Assembly: GCA_002375465.1 (NCBI GenBank)
Contig: DFLT01000004.1
Location: 122,315-186,314, forward strand
Length of the DNA stretch: 64,000 nucleotides
Reading direction: 5' to 3'
Origin: Alphaproteobacteria bacterium UBA3612
GTDB lineage: Bacteria; Pseudomonadota; Alphaproteobacteria; Sphingomonadales; Sphingomonadaceae
Shown: positions 42,646-51,197 of the stretch, in pieces
How positions within the stretch are numbered: the stretch's first letter is position 1
Layout of the letters: every line of letters begins with the position of its first letter
The notes under the pieces: model-generated
Databases searched by the model: none
What the model saw: only the letters and a program-made list of their open reading frames with translations
What the model was told of the DNA's origin: nothing
Program-made: the position numbers and the translations under genes

Positions 42646-43419
42646 ATGTCAGCACATCCGGCTTCGGAGCCAGTTTCCAAACCGGGCGACGAGGGCAGTG
42701 CTCTCGGGTCGGACGTTGGGGGCTATCTCCGCTCAGTATTCGCCGGTTCGGCGGCAGAGGCGTTGCCGCCCATGTTCCAGCAACTGCTGGACCGCCTGCA
42801 TTCCGAACCCGCAAAGGCGGCGAAGCCCGATACCGAGCAATTGTCCGACGCCGATTTCAAGGGGGAGCTTGCCCTTGTCATTCCGCATCTGCGTGCCTTT
42901 GGTCGCTCGCTTTCCGGAAATGCCGACACCGCTGATGATCTGGTGCAGGAAACCCTTTTGAAGGCGTGGGCGGCACGACATCGGTTTCAGGCCGGCACCA
43001 ATATGCGTGCGTGGACATTCATCATTCTCAGGAACCTGTTCCTCAGTCAGATGCGGCGTGCCCGTTTCAAGGGAGAATGGGACGATTTCACCGCCGCGAA
43101 GATTCTTGCCGCACCGGCGGGTCAGGACCAGCAGATCGAGCTCGCCGATCTGCAGCGTGGCCTCCTAGAGCTGCCCCAGGCACAGCGCGAGGCACTGATC
43201 CTGGTGGGTGCGGGTGGTTTTGCCTATGAAGAAGCTGCCAATATTTGCGGATGCGCAGTGGGTACGATCAAGAGCAGGGTCGCTCGCGGCCGGTCGGCGC
43301 TGGAGGCGATATTGGCTGACGGGAATTTGCCGTCGCGCACCAACAGTACGATGCAGCAGGATCCCGATGGTCCCCTGAAAAGCATCATGGGGCAGGTCGA
43401 CGATCTTTCCAGCCGGTAG
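42646..43419 (+). CDS. ecfG: EcfG sigma factor with fused N-terminal NepR-like domain
   Basis: General stress sigma factor (ECF15/EcfG) of 257 residues, some 60-70 longer than usual. Residues 66-225 are EcfG: PHLRAFGRSLSGNADTADDL (region 2), RAWTFIILRNLFLSQMRRAR and the region 4 HTH (YEEAANICGCAVGTIKSRVA). Residues 22-54 match the NepR core (YLRSVFAGSAAEALPP then MFQQLLDRL) and align without gaps to the stand-alone NepR of this locus, with 9 of 25 identities (LR, E, L, FQ, LL, L). A proline/lysine linker (55-65) joins the parts. GGGGGGA lies 5 nt before ATG 42646. No frameshift is needed to explain the fusion. Confidence 0.88.
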   Translation: MSAHPASEPVSKPGDEGSALGSDVGGYLRSVFAGSAAEALPPMFQQLLDRLHSEPAKAAKPDTEQLSDADFKGELALVIPHLRAFGRSLSGNADTADDLVQETLLKAWAARHRFQAGTNMRAWTFIILRNLFLSQMRRARFKGEWDDFTAAKILAAPAGQDQQIELADLQRGLLELPQAQREALILVGAGGFAYEEAANICGCAVGTIKSRVARGRSALEAILADGNLPSRTNSTMQQDPDGPLKSIMGQVDDLSSR

Positions 43420-43437
43420 AATTCTATGGCCCGTTTC

Positions 43438-43472
43438 GCCGGGATATCCCCGGCAGCGCCACCGGCGGCGCT
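43438..43472. terminator. Tandem hairpins between convergent ecfG and nepR
   Basis: Two adjacent stem-loops: GCCGGG/CCCGGC (43438-43454) and AGCGCC/GGCGCT (43455-43472, overlapping the nepR stop codon). A short ATTT follows on the plus strand. They could stop ecfG transcription before nepR and act as a bidirectional terminator. Confidence 0.5.
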
Positions 43473-43674
43473 ATTTCAGTTTTGCGAGCAGTTCCTGAAA
43501 TTCCTGGGTTAGCGGCTCGTCGAGGGCATCATCATATAGTCGCCGCAGCGATGCGCCGAAAATACGATCCCTGTTCTGGTTTTCCATGTCGCGTTTCCTC
43601 TCCCGCTCTTTATCGTCTTCCCGCGCATCCCGGCCTGCAGCGTCGTCGCGCTCTTCTGGAATTTCACTCGCCAT
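43471..43674 (-). CDS. nepR: Stand-alone anti-sigma factor NepR
   Basis: Small protein of 67 residues. Residues 37-67 are the NepR core (DRIFGASLRRLYDDALDEP, then FQELLAKLK), which wraps around EcfG or phospho-PhyR. Residues 1-36 are highly charged and probably disordered, as in other NepR proteins. It converges on ecfG instead of preceding it in an operon, the usual order. The start is uncertain: ATG 43674 lies only about 10 nt after the -10 element of a perfect EcfG promoter, while ATG 43587 has a GAGAGGA sequence upstream and would give a 38-residue core-only protein. Confidence 0.88.
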   Translation of the reverse strand: MASEIPEERDDAAGRDAREDDKERERKRDMENQNRDRIFGASLRRLYDDALDEPLTQEFQELLAKLK

Positions 43675-43683
43675 GATAATGCT

Positions 43684-43708
43684 AACGTCATGAACAGCCG
43701 CGCGTTCC
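43684..43708 (-). promoter_or_regulatory. Perfect EcfG-dependent promoter of nepR
   Basis: On the minus strand GGAAC (43708-43704), a 16-nt spacer and CGTT (43687-43684), an exact match to the EcfG consensus. It points at nepR, giving the classic negative feedback of sigma on its own anti-sigma. The -35 lies 11 nt before the divergent glnE start. Confidence 0.8.
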
Positions 43709-43718
43709 CCTCGACCGA

Positions 43719-46418
43719 ATGGTAACGGCGGAATCCTTCGCGGACTGTTGCAGCGAAGCCGCACTGGCCGACGCCATTGCGCTCGCCGAACGTCACGCAC
43801 CTTTTCTGCGGGCGTTGATGAAGCGGCATCCGCATTGGGGGCGGGAGATTGCTGACGCGGGGCTGGCCGCTTTCATCGCGGCCCCCGTGGAGGCGGAAAC
43901 CGTCGCCGTGGAGTTGCGCCAACGGCGTCAGCGGGTGGCACTTGGTACCGCGCTTGCGGACCTGTCGGGCGCATTCGATCTGGTGCAGGTCACCCGCGCC
44001 CTGTCCGATTTCGCTGACGTTGCCATAGATTCAGCGGTTCGGCAGGCCTTTGTGGAACGGGTTGGGGAACCGTCGCCCCGGGGCTTCACGGCCATCGCTT
44101 TGGGAAAGCTCGGTAGCCGCGAGCTCAATTATTCCAGCGATGTCGATCTGATTTTCATTTACGATGGCGACCGTATCGCCCGGCGAGAGGGTGACGATCC
44201 GGACACTGCGGCCGTTCGCATCGCGTGGCGTACCTCGGAATTGCTGCAGCAGCCGACGAAAGACGGCTATGTTGCGCGCGTCGATCTGCGCCTGCGCCCA
44301 GACGCGGAGGTCAATCCCGTCGCGATCCCGCTTCGCAGGGCGGAGCTATATTACCAGTCGGGAGCTTTGACGTGGGAACGCGCGGCATTTATCCGCGCCC
44401 GCGCCGTGGCCGGCGATATGGAAATGGGCGAGACGTTTTTGCGCGTGATCGATCCCTTCGTCTGGCGCCGCTCCCTCGACTATACGGCGATCCGCGATAT
44501 TGAGGACATGTCGCTGAGGATACGCGATCATTACGAGGACCGGCAGACGCTGGGCCCCGGCTTCGACCTGAAGCGGGGCCGCGGCGGTATTCGGGAGATC
44601 GAATTCTTTGCGCAGGTGCAGCAGCTGATCTTTGGCGGACGCGACGAAAATCTTCGCATTCCCGATACGCCTGGTGCGCTTGCGGCGCTGGCGGATGCGG
44701 GTCAGATCGATCGGGCGCTGGCCGCTGATCTGTCGGCTAGCTACGAACTGCTGCGCAACGCGGAACATCGGCTGCAGATGCGGGAGGACGCCCAAACTCA
44801 CTCGATCCCGACGCGAAAGGAGGACCGTAACGCCTTTGCCGCCCTGTGTGGAGAGGCCAGCTATGCCAGGCTTGAGGCGAAATTGAAGCCACGTCTCGAT
44901 CGGGTCTCGGCAGCCTATGACGAACTGACCGCTCGTGCGGAACGGCCACCCGTGCCGCGTGGCAAGGCGCTCGCGGAATATGTAGCGAAGGCGGGCGTCG
45001 GGTCTCGACAGAGTATGGTGCGCTTGATCGACAAATGGCGCGACCGTGCCTATCCGGCGCTTCGCAGCGATGCCGCGCAGCGGGAGCTGGAACAGGCTCT
45101 GCCACTGCTAATAGACGCATTTGCCGCGCTCCCCAGCGTCAGCAATGCGCTTAATCGGTTCGATGATTTTCTGGGGCGGGTGCCGAGCGCACTGCGCTTT
45201 TTCGCGCTGATCGCAGCCAATCCCCGCCTGGCCGGTCTTCTGTCACGCGTCATGGGCCACGCACCATTATTGGCCGGCAAACTCGCGCGTCGACCGGATC
45301 TGTTCGACGCCATGATCGGCGGCGCATCGGCAGACCTTGCCACGCGGGACGCGCTTTGCGAGCGGGCGGCGGCGGTTGTGGGGGCGGCGCCGGATTTTGA
45401 ACGTTCGCTTGATGCCGCGCGGCATTGGGCTGGCGAACAGCGGTTCACCATAGGTGTGTCGCTGCTGGAGGGCAGGGCGACTCCGGCGGAGGCCGCGCGT
45501 GCCTATGCCGACACTGCCGATGCGGCGATCGCCGCCTTGACCAATGCCGTCGTTGACGATTTCGCGGAGGCGCATGGACGCGTGGCGGATGGCGATCCGA
45601 TCGTGCTCGCCTTCGGTCGCTACGGCGGCAGGGCGCTTACGGAACGATCCGATCTGGACCTCGTCTTTCTTTTCTCCGGGGCGCACGAAACCAGATCTGA
45701 TGGACCCCAGGCGCTGGGTGCTACGGGGTGGTTCAATCGCATGTTCCAACGTCTGGTATCGGCTCTTACCGTGCCGACTGCAGCCGGGCCGCTTTATGAA
45801 ATCGACACCCGCTTGCGGCCTTCTGGCGCGCAGGGGCTGCTGGCGGTCAGCCTCGACACTTTCGCGGCCTACCAGGTCGAAACTGCCTGGACGTGGGAGC
45901 ATATGGCGCTGACCCGTGCCCGTCTCGTCGTCGGTCACCAGCATGAGGATGCGGTGCGTATTGCCATTCGAGCGGCTCTCGATCTGGAACGCGAGCCAGA
46001 CGTTCTCCGGCGCGACGTCAGCCAGATGCGTGCCGACATGATGGCTGCGCACCCGGAAACGGGTCCGCTGGACGTGAAACGGGGGCGCGGGGGGCTGATC
46101 GATCTGGAATTCATCATTCACTATCGGCAGTTGCTGACGGGCGTGGCGCTCTCGCCGGAACTCGGCGTAGCGCTTGATGCGCTGATCGCCGACGGCCAAG
46201 TGGACGCAGCTCTGCTCGACGCGCATCGGACCTTGTCTGCTTTCCTCGTCATGTCGCGTCTGGTCGGGGATGCGATAGAAGGACCGGGCGCCGCCGCCAC
46301 GCGGGCGTTGGTGGCGGCCCGTTGCGATGCCCGCGACTGGACATCTTTGAAGGCGGATATCGCCTCTGCACGCCGCGCTGTCGCTGCGGAATGGAAACGA
46401 CAATTCGGAAAGGACTGA
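43719..46418 (+). CDS. glnE: Bifunctional glutamine synthetase adenylyltransferase/deadenylase
   Basis: Enzyme of 899 residues that adenylylates and deadenylylates glutamine synthetase in response to PII. Two nucleotidyltransferase domains are visible: the deadenylase half (GKLGSRELNYSSDVDLIFIY) and the adenylase half (FGRYGGRALTERSDLDLVFLF), each followed by a helical GlnD-PII-type domain with KRGRGGIREIEFF and KRGRGGLIDLEFI. ATG 43719 has no clear ribosome-binding site. It is divergent from nepR across 44 nt. Confidence 0.96.
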   Translation: MVTAESFADCCSEAALADAIALAERHAPFLRALMKRHPHWGREIADAGLAAFIAAPVEAETVAVELRQRRQRVALGTALADLSGAFDLVQVTRALSDFADVAIDSAVRQAFVERVGEPSPRGFTAIALGKLGSRELNYSSDVDLIFIYDGDRIARREGDDPDTAAVRIAWRTSELLQQPTKDGYVARVDLRLRPDAEVNPVAIPLRRAELYYQSGALTWERAAFIRARAVAGDMEMGETFLRVIDPFVWRRSLDYTAIRDIEDMSLRIRDHYEDRQTLGPGFDLKRGRGGIREIEFFAQVQQLIFGGRDENLRIPDTPGALAALADAGQIDRALAADLSASYELLRNAEHRLQMREDAQTHSIPTRKEDRNAFAALCGEASYARLEAKLKPRLDRVSAAYDELTARAERPPVPRGKALAEYVAKAGVGSRQSMVRLIDKWRDRAYPALRSDAAQRELEQALPLLIDAFAALPSVSNALNRFDDFLGRVPSALRFFALIAANPRLAGLLSRVMGHAPLLAGKLARRPDLFDAMIGGASADLATRDALCERAAAVVGAAPDFERSLDAARHWAGEQRFTIGVSLLEGRATPAEAARAYADTADAAIAALTNAVVDDFAEAHGRVADGDPIVLAFGRYGGRALTERSDLDLVFLFSGAHETRSDGPQALGATGWFNRMFQRLVSALTVPTAAGPLYEIDTRLRPSGAQGLLAVSLDTFAAYQVETAWTWEHMALTRARLVVGHQHEDAVRIAIRAALDLEREPDVLRRDVSQMRADMMAAHPETGPLDVKRGRGGLIDLEFIIHYRQLLTGVALSPELGVALDALIADGQVDAALLDAHRTLSAFLVMSRLVGDAIEGPGAAATRALVAARCDARDWTSLKADIASARRAVAAEWKRQFGKD

Positions 46419-46420
46419 CC

Positions 46421-46891
46421 ATGGCAACCGCACCGCAAGAGGGCGAAAAGGCCCCTGATTTCACGCTGGCGGGGGAGGGTGACCGGACGTTCAGCCTGTC
46501 CGATTATTCGGGCCGAAAGCTCGTTCTTTATTTCTATCCGAAGGACGATACGCCCGGCTGCACGAAGCAGGCGATCGGGTTTACCGCCGATGCCGATGCC
46601 TTTGCCGCTGCCGATACAGCCATACTCGGAGTGTCGAAGGACACGGTCGCCAAGCATGGAAAGTTCCGGGAAAAACACGACCTCGCCATCGACCTAGGTT
46701 CCGATCCTGAAGGTGAAGTGATCGAACGATTTGGCGCCTGGGTGGAAAAGAACATGTACGGCCGCAAATATATGGGCATCGAACGGTCCACCTTCCTGAT
46801 CGACCGTGACGGCACCATCGCCCGCATCTGGCGAAAGGTCCGCGTGAAGGGCCATGTCGAACAGGTGCTGGAGGCGGCGCGGGCTCTGTGA
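46421..46891 (+). CDS. bcp: Thioredoxin-dependent peroxiredoxin (Bcp type)
   Basis: Peroxiredoxin of 156 residues that reduces H2O2 and organic hydroperoxides. The peroxidatic Cys is in FYPKDDTPGCTKQA. The neighbouring resolving Cys found five residues later in some Bcp proteins is absent, so it is likely a 1-Cys or atypical form. AAAGGA lies upstream of ATG 46421, which follows the glnE stop by 2 nt. Confidence 0.93.
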   Translation: MATAPQEGEKAPDFTLAGEGDRTFSLSDYSGRKLVLYFYPKDDTPGCTKQAIGFTADADAFAAADTAILGVSKDTVAKHGKFREKHDLAIDLGSDPEGEVIERFGAWVEKNMYGRKYMGIERSTFLIDRDGTIARIWRKVRVKGHVEQVLEAARAL

Positions 46892-47709
46892 GCCGGACTG
46901 CGAGCAAGCATTTGCCCGCTACGCTCTCGGAAGCGGCGCGGGCGGTTCTCGGCATTGCCGATCCGGGCAAAAAGGCAGCGGAGAGTCGGCGTCTGGCGGC
47001 GGCGTGGCGCGCCGGAGAGATTGAGTGGGCGTTTACCGGCTCGCTGCCCGATAGGCCCGCGCGTCCGCCGCAACCCACATTGCTGCCGCCATCGCAAATG
47101 CCGCGACGGGGGAAAGCGGGGTCGCTTCGTTCCCGCATCGCGCTTCTCCATGCGCTTGCGCATATCGAGCTGAACGCCATCGACCTTGCCTGGGATGCGG
47201 CCGCCAGGTTCGGTGCCACCATGCCGCGCGCATTTGCCGATGACTGGGTTTCCGTCGGTGATGACGAGGCGCGCCATTTCGATCTGCTCGCGACGCGTCT
47301 TGCAGACCTGGGCGGCGCTTATGGCGACCTGCCGGCGCACGACGGTCTATGGCAGGCGGCGATGGATACCGCGCACGATCTGCCGGCCCGCCTCGCCGTT
47401 GTACCGCAGGTGCTGGAGGCGCGCGGCCTCGATGTTTCTCCAGCGACAGCCGAAAGGCTCGAACGCGCTGGCGACGCGGCAAGTGCCCGCATCGTTGGGA
47501 TCATCTACCAGGATGAAATCGGGCATGTGCGAATCGGCAATTACTGGTTCCGATTTCTTTGCAAATCGAATGGCCTCGACCCCGTTTCGACGTTCCGGGC
47601 ATTGGTCGAAAAGCACTTCACCGGTCGGTTGAAGCCGCCGTTCAACGACTCGGCGCGCGAATCAGCCGGTTTAACGAAGGAATTCTACGCGCCGCTTGAA
47701 TCGGATTAA
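46888..47709 (+). CDS. DUF455 ferritin-like protein
   Basis: A 273-residue helical protein of the DUF455 family. Likely metal ligands of a ferritin-like diiron site appear as HALAHIELNAIDLAWDAA, DDEARHFDLL and YQDEIGHVRIG. The start is GTG 46888, overlapping the bcp stop (GTGA). Pairing with a peroxiredoxin hints at an oxidative or iron-related role. The catalytic activity is unknown; related diiron proteins include tRNA hydroxylases. Confidence 0.85.
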   Translation: MSRTASKHLPATLSEAARAVLGIADPGKKAAESRRLAAAWRAGEIEWAFTGSLPDRPARPPQPTLLPPSQMPRRGKAGSLRSRIALLHALAHIELNAIDLAWDAAARFGATMPRAFADDWVSVGDDEARHFDLLATRLADLGGAYGDLPAHDGLWQAAMDTAHDLPARLAVVPQVLEARGLDVSPATAERLERAGDAASARIVGIIYQDEIGHVRIGNYWFRFLCKSNGLDPVSTFRALVEKHFTGRLKPPFNDSARESAGLTKEFYAPLESD

Positions 47710-47825
47710 CCATCTGGGCAGGTTTGACCGGTAAGCCGATCCGAATGTGGGTCATTTACGATTTGTTTGAGAGGAAATGTCGCCGCCGTCTGGACCGACG
47801 TTCGCGACTTGGGGACTGCCTGTTT

Positions 47826-48941
47826 ATGAAACATTCCATTTCGTCGCTGCTCGGCAAGGTTTTTCAGGACCGTGAATTCCTGCACTATAACGGCGAAAAG
47901 GGGATGAGTGTTCTGAAGATCAGCGCGCGGACACAAATGTCCGCTGCCGCGGTCGGCGTAGCGCTTCTGGGATCGGTAACCGGCCTAGCTGCCACCGCCG
48001 GGCCAGATGAGGCACTGCTGCAGGAACTCGTCGAGAGCCGCGCAGAAGCGCGCGCCATGCGGGCGAAGGTCGCCACCATTGAAAACGATGTGATGATGCA
48101 GACGGCGCGCATGGAACAGCGCCAGCAATTCCTGGCCAGCCTGTTCGAGGGGGACGCCAGCCTCGATCAATTGGCCGCCATCATGCCCAAATCCGGGACT
48201 GCGGTTGTTGAGTCCGCTTCTCTGATGAAGCCATTCCAGAAGCTTGAGCAGGAGCAGCTCGCCTTCGTCGAACAGGCCGCCACCGCTGCGGAGGCCCGGT
48301 ATCGGGACAAGAGCGCGTCACTGCGCGATCTCGGGCTGCGCCCGGAACGCTTTATGCGCCAGTCGCAAGCCATGGGCGGACCCGAAATCGCTGCCGATGC
48401 GCAGGGCGGCCCGCTGGAAAGCGCCGAGCCGCGTTTCGCGCAATTGTTCATGAGCTGGAAAAAGCTCGACCTCCTTGAAAAGGAACTCAGCGCAGTTCCC
48501 AGTTTCAAGCCTGTGAAGGCCTACACCTACACCTCTGGCTACGGTGTCCGCTTCGATCCGTTCAAGGGCACCACCGCCATGCACCAGGGCGTCGACATGG
48601 CTGGTCCTGTCGGAGAGACGATCTACGCGGCGGCAGAGGGCAAGGTCATTCGCGCCGGCCGAACGGGCGGATATGGCAATATGGTCGAAATTGACCATGG
48701 CAAGGGGCTGACCACCCGCTACGCGCACATGTCGCGCCTGGGCGTGAAAGCCGGCGACCGTGTCACCCGAGGTGAAGAAATCGGCGGCATGGGGTCCACA
48801 GGCCGCTCCACCGGCTCGCATCTGCATTATGAGGTTCGCATCGACGGCAAGTCCGTCAATCCCATGCCTTTCCTCGAAGCGGCCGACTTCGCCGCCAATA
48901 ACTCGGGCACGATGACGGGCATTGGCGGCGGCGACGAGTAA
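47826..48941 (+). CDS. M23-family metallopeptidase, membrane-anchored
   Basis: About 371 residues. An N-terminal membrane helix (about 53-75, after the DREFLHYNGEKG segment) is followed by a coiled-coil region (80-210) and a C-terminal M23 (LytM) domain. Zinc ligands are in MHQGVDMAG and GSHLHYEV, so the enzyme looks active as a peptidoglycan endopeptidase. The layout resembles periplasmic M23 proteins of sphingomonads. ATG 47826 is chosen; ATG 47745 is in frame but gives a poor N terminus. Confidence 0.88.
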   Translation: MKHSISSLLGKVFQDREFLHYNGEKGMSVLKISARTQMSAAAVGVALLGSVTGLAATAGPDEALLQELVESRAEARAMRAKVATIENDVMMQTARMEQRQQFLASLFEGDASLDQLAAIMPKSGTAVVESASLMKPFQKLEQEQLAFVEQAATAAEARYRDKSASLRDLGLRPERFMRQSQAMGGPEIAADAQGGPLESAEPRFAQLFMSWKKLDLLEKELSAVPSFKPVKAYTYTSGYGVRFDPFKGTTAMHQGVDMAGPVGETIYAAAEGKVIRAGRTGGYGNMVEIDHGKGLTTRYAHMSRLGVKAGDRVTRGEEIGGMGSTGRSTGSHLHYEVRIDGKSVNPMPFLEAADFAANNSGTMTGIGGGDE

Positions 48942-49018
48942 CGCCTTTGGGCGCCTGGCGTCCGCATGTCCCGCCAGCTCGCATTGCACCTGAGGCCCCG
49001 GCACCCTAAATCTGGCTC

Positions 49019-49345
49019 ATGTCCCGTGTCAGTCTTTCCCCCGCCGCCGCGTCCCGCATTGCCACCATTGCCGCAAAGCAAAACGCTCCCGCCATGCTCC
49101 GCCTCAGCGTAGAGGGAGGAGGCTGCGCCGGTTTTCAATATAAATTCGGCCTGGAAAGCGCCGCCGAAGAAGATGATCTGATCAGCGAGACCGACGGCGT
49201 CAAGCTGGTCGTTGATCCGGTCAGCATCGACCTGATCGACGGGTCGGAGGTCGATTTCGTGTCGAACCTTGGCGGGTCATCGTTTCAAGTGAAGAACCCG
49301 CAGGCTGCCTCCGGCTGCGGCTGCGGCACGTCCTTCTCGATCTGA
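49019..49345 (+). CDS. Iron-sulfur cluster insertion protein (ErpA/IscA family)
   Basis: A-type Fe-S carrier of 108 residues. The three conserved cysteines are present: GGGCAGFQYKF and the C-terminal GCGCGTSFSI. It begins LSPAAASRIATI as in ErpA/HesB proteins. It passes clusters to apo-enzymes. Its stop overlaps the exonuclease III start (TGATG). Confidence 0.92.
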   Translation: MSRVSLSPAAASRIATIAAKQNAPAMLRLSVEGGGCAGFQYKFGLESAAEEDDLISETDGVKLVVDPVSIDLIDGSEVDFVSNLGGSSFQVKNPQAASGCGCGTSFSI

Positions 49346-50133
49346 TGCGGATTGCCACGTTCAACGTCAATGGCATCAAGGCGCGATTACCCCGCCTGCT
49401 GGAATGGCTGGAAGAGACGAAGCCCGACATTGCGTGCCTGCAGGAACTGAAGTCGGTCACGGAAAATGTACCCGTCGCCGATCTTCAGGACGCTGGCTAT
49501 CACGCGCTGGTGCATGGGCAGAAGGGGTTCAACGGCGTTGCGATCCTCAGCCGGGAGCCCGCCGAACTCGTCATGGCGGGCCTGCCGGGAGAGGACGGAC
49601 TTGAGGACGGAAAGGACGATCACGCCCGCTATATAGAGGCGGATGTTTCGGGTCTTCGTGTTGCGTCCATCTACCTTCCCAACGGCAATCCCGTGCCGGG
49701 CGCAAAGTTCGATTACAAGCTGCGCTGGATGGATCGCCTGCGCGAACGTGTGGCGCACTTATGGGACGCAGAGGTGCCGACCGTTCTGACCGGCGATTTT
49801 AACGTCGCCCCTGAACCGCGCGATGTATTCTCCGTGCGCGCGATGGCGGGCGATGCGCTGACGCAGCCCGAAAGCCGGGCCGCGTGGCGGTCGATCCTTT
49901 CACAGGGCTGGCTCGAGGCGCTGCGCGCCGTCCATCCGCACGATGAGGAACTCTATACCTTTTGGGATTATCAGGCGGGCGCCTGGCCGCGCAATGCCGG
50001 CATTCGCATCGACCACCATCTGCTTAGCCCAACCATCGCCGACCGCCTTCTCGACGCTCAGGTCGACAAGGAATATCGCGGCCGCGAAAAAGCCAGCGAC
50101 CATGCCCCCGTCTGGATCGAAATCGCGGACTAG
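49345..50133 (+). CDS. xth: Exodeoxyribonuclease III
   Basis: AP endonuclease/3'-exonuclease of 262 residues for base-excision repair. Motifs: FNVNGIKARLPRLLEWL, CLQELKS (metal Glu), GDFNVAPEPRDV and KASDHAPVW (catalytic Asp-His). The N terminus starts directly with the fold (MRIATFNVNG). Translationally coupled to the ErpA/IscA gene. Confidence 0.96.
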   Translation: MRIATFNVNGIKARLPRLLEWLEETKPDIACLQELKSVTENVPVADLQDAGYHALVHGQKGFNGVAILSREPAELVMAGLPGEDGLEDGKDDHARYIEADVSGLRVASIYLPNGNPVPGAKFDYKLRWMDRLRERVAHLWDAEVPTVLTGDFNVAPEPRDVFSVRAMAGDALTQPESRAAWRSILSQGWLEALRAVHPHDEELYTFWDYQAGAWPRNAGIRIDHHLLSPTIADRLLDAQVDKEYRGREKASDHAPVWIEIAD

Positions 50134-50439
50134 GTCTTCGAAAACCGGCCCCCCGGGGGATTCCAATCGAAGCATTAGTAGAGGGGGCGACATCCCGGCG
50201 CGCAGATCCGTGCGCGTCTTGAATATGAAGGTCGGAGATCCGCGATGCCAGGCGGCCTCAAACTATTATTTGGACCTTATCCCTGCTCTTGATGGGGATG
50301 GCGGCCCCGGCGGCTGGAGTGTTCCAGATCGAGCGACCGGAGGGGGCCGTCGAAACGCCCGTCAAGTTAGGAGGGGGCGAATGGGCGGATCCCTCCGCCG
50401 CTCCCGCGCGCTGAAATTTCGTCGTGTTATCCGATATGT
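50134..50439. other. Intergenic region without a supported gene
   Basis: This 306-nt stretch lies between the ends of xth and the convergent lysE. A frame at 50292-50414 could encode about 40 residues with a hydrophobic start (MGMAAPAAGVF), and the open frame before it is also hydrophobic (TIIWTLSLLL), but no ATG with a ribosome-binding site starts it. It may be the remnant of a small secreted protein gene. I see no terminator or repeat that stands out. Confidence 0.4.
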
Positions 50440-51069
50440 TCAGGCCGGCCGTGCGCGCAGTAACATCGCTCCAAATCCCATGAAGATGGTCCCTGTCGCG
50501 CGGTTGAAGGCGCGCTTTAGACGCGGCTTTCTCAGTTGGCGGGATAGCGACCCACCGGCAACGCCATAAATTAGATACCACAGCATTTCGATGAGCGAGA
50601 ACGTCACCACCAGCACTGCAAATTGCGGCAGTTGCGGTGCATCGGGGCTGACGAACTGAGGCAGGAAGGCTGTTGCAAAGAGAAGAAGTTTTGGATTGCT
50701 GATGCCGATGATGAAGCCGCCGCGAAACAGCTTTCCCAAGGGCTCATGCGACTTCAGCGTGTCCTCCGCTACATCCAGCGGGGCGACGTCCGCCCGCCAT
50801 GCCTGCACACCCAGAAACAGCAAATAGGCTGCGCCTGCATAACGCAGTATCTCGAAAGCGCCCGGCAGCGCCATCAACAGAGCCGTCAGCCCTCCCGCAG
50901 AAGCGACCAGGATCAGAACGACTGCAGCCAGGCATCCCGCCATGGCAGCAATACTTCTGCGCAACCCGAACTCGGCGCTACGGCTCATGATGTGAAGCAT
51001 GTTTGGCCCCGGCGTCCCTGCCAGAAGGAACACCGTACCAAAAAATAACCACCAGGTTTCGCTTGTCAC
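50440..51069 (-). CDS. LysE family amino-acid exporter
   Basis: Inner-membrane exporter of 209 residues with six predicted helices. The family motif is LLAGTPGPNMLHIMS near the N terminus, with GGFIIGISNPKLLLF in the middle. LysE/RhtB proteins export amino acids or their analogues; the substrate here is unknown. It is monocistronic, with 128 nt to the upstream acyl-CoA dehydrogenase. Confidence 0.9.
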   Translation of the reverse strand: MTSETWWLFFGTVFLLAGTPGPNMLHIMSRSAEFGLRRSIAAMAGCLAAVVLILVASAGGLTALLMALPGAFEILRYAGAAYLLFLGVQAWRADVAPLDVAEDTLKSHEPLGKLFRGGFIIGISNPKLLLFATAFLPQFVSPDAPQLPQFAVLVVTFSLIEMLWYLIYGVAGGSLSRQLRKPRLKRAFNRATGTIFMGFGAMLLRARPA

Positions 51070-51197
51070 TACACGGCTCGTAAGGGGGGGAGGGCAATGT
51101 TCCGGCGGGCTATGAACCCCCTTATCCGACGCTGCAAGGTACGAATGGAACTGGAGTCACCGGGTAGCGAAGCCAACGTAGGAAGAAGCCCCCGCCG

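Noticed and set aside
50292..50414. 40-residue frame with a hydrophobic start
   Set aside because: No ribosome-binding site or ATG at a sensible place; could be a remnant, but support is too weak to call a gene.
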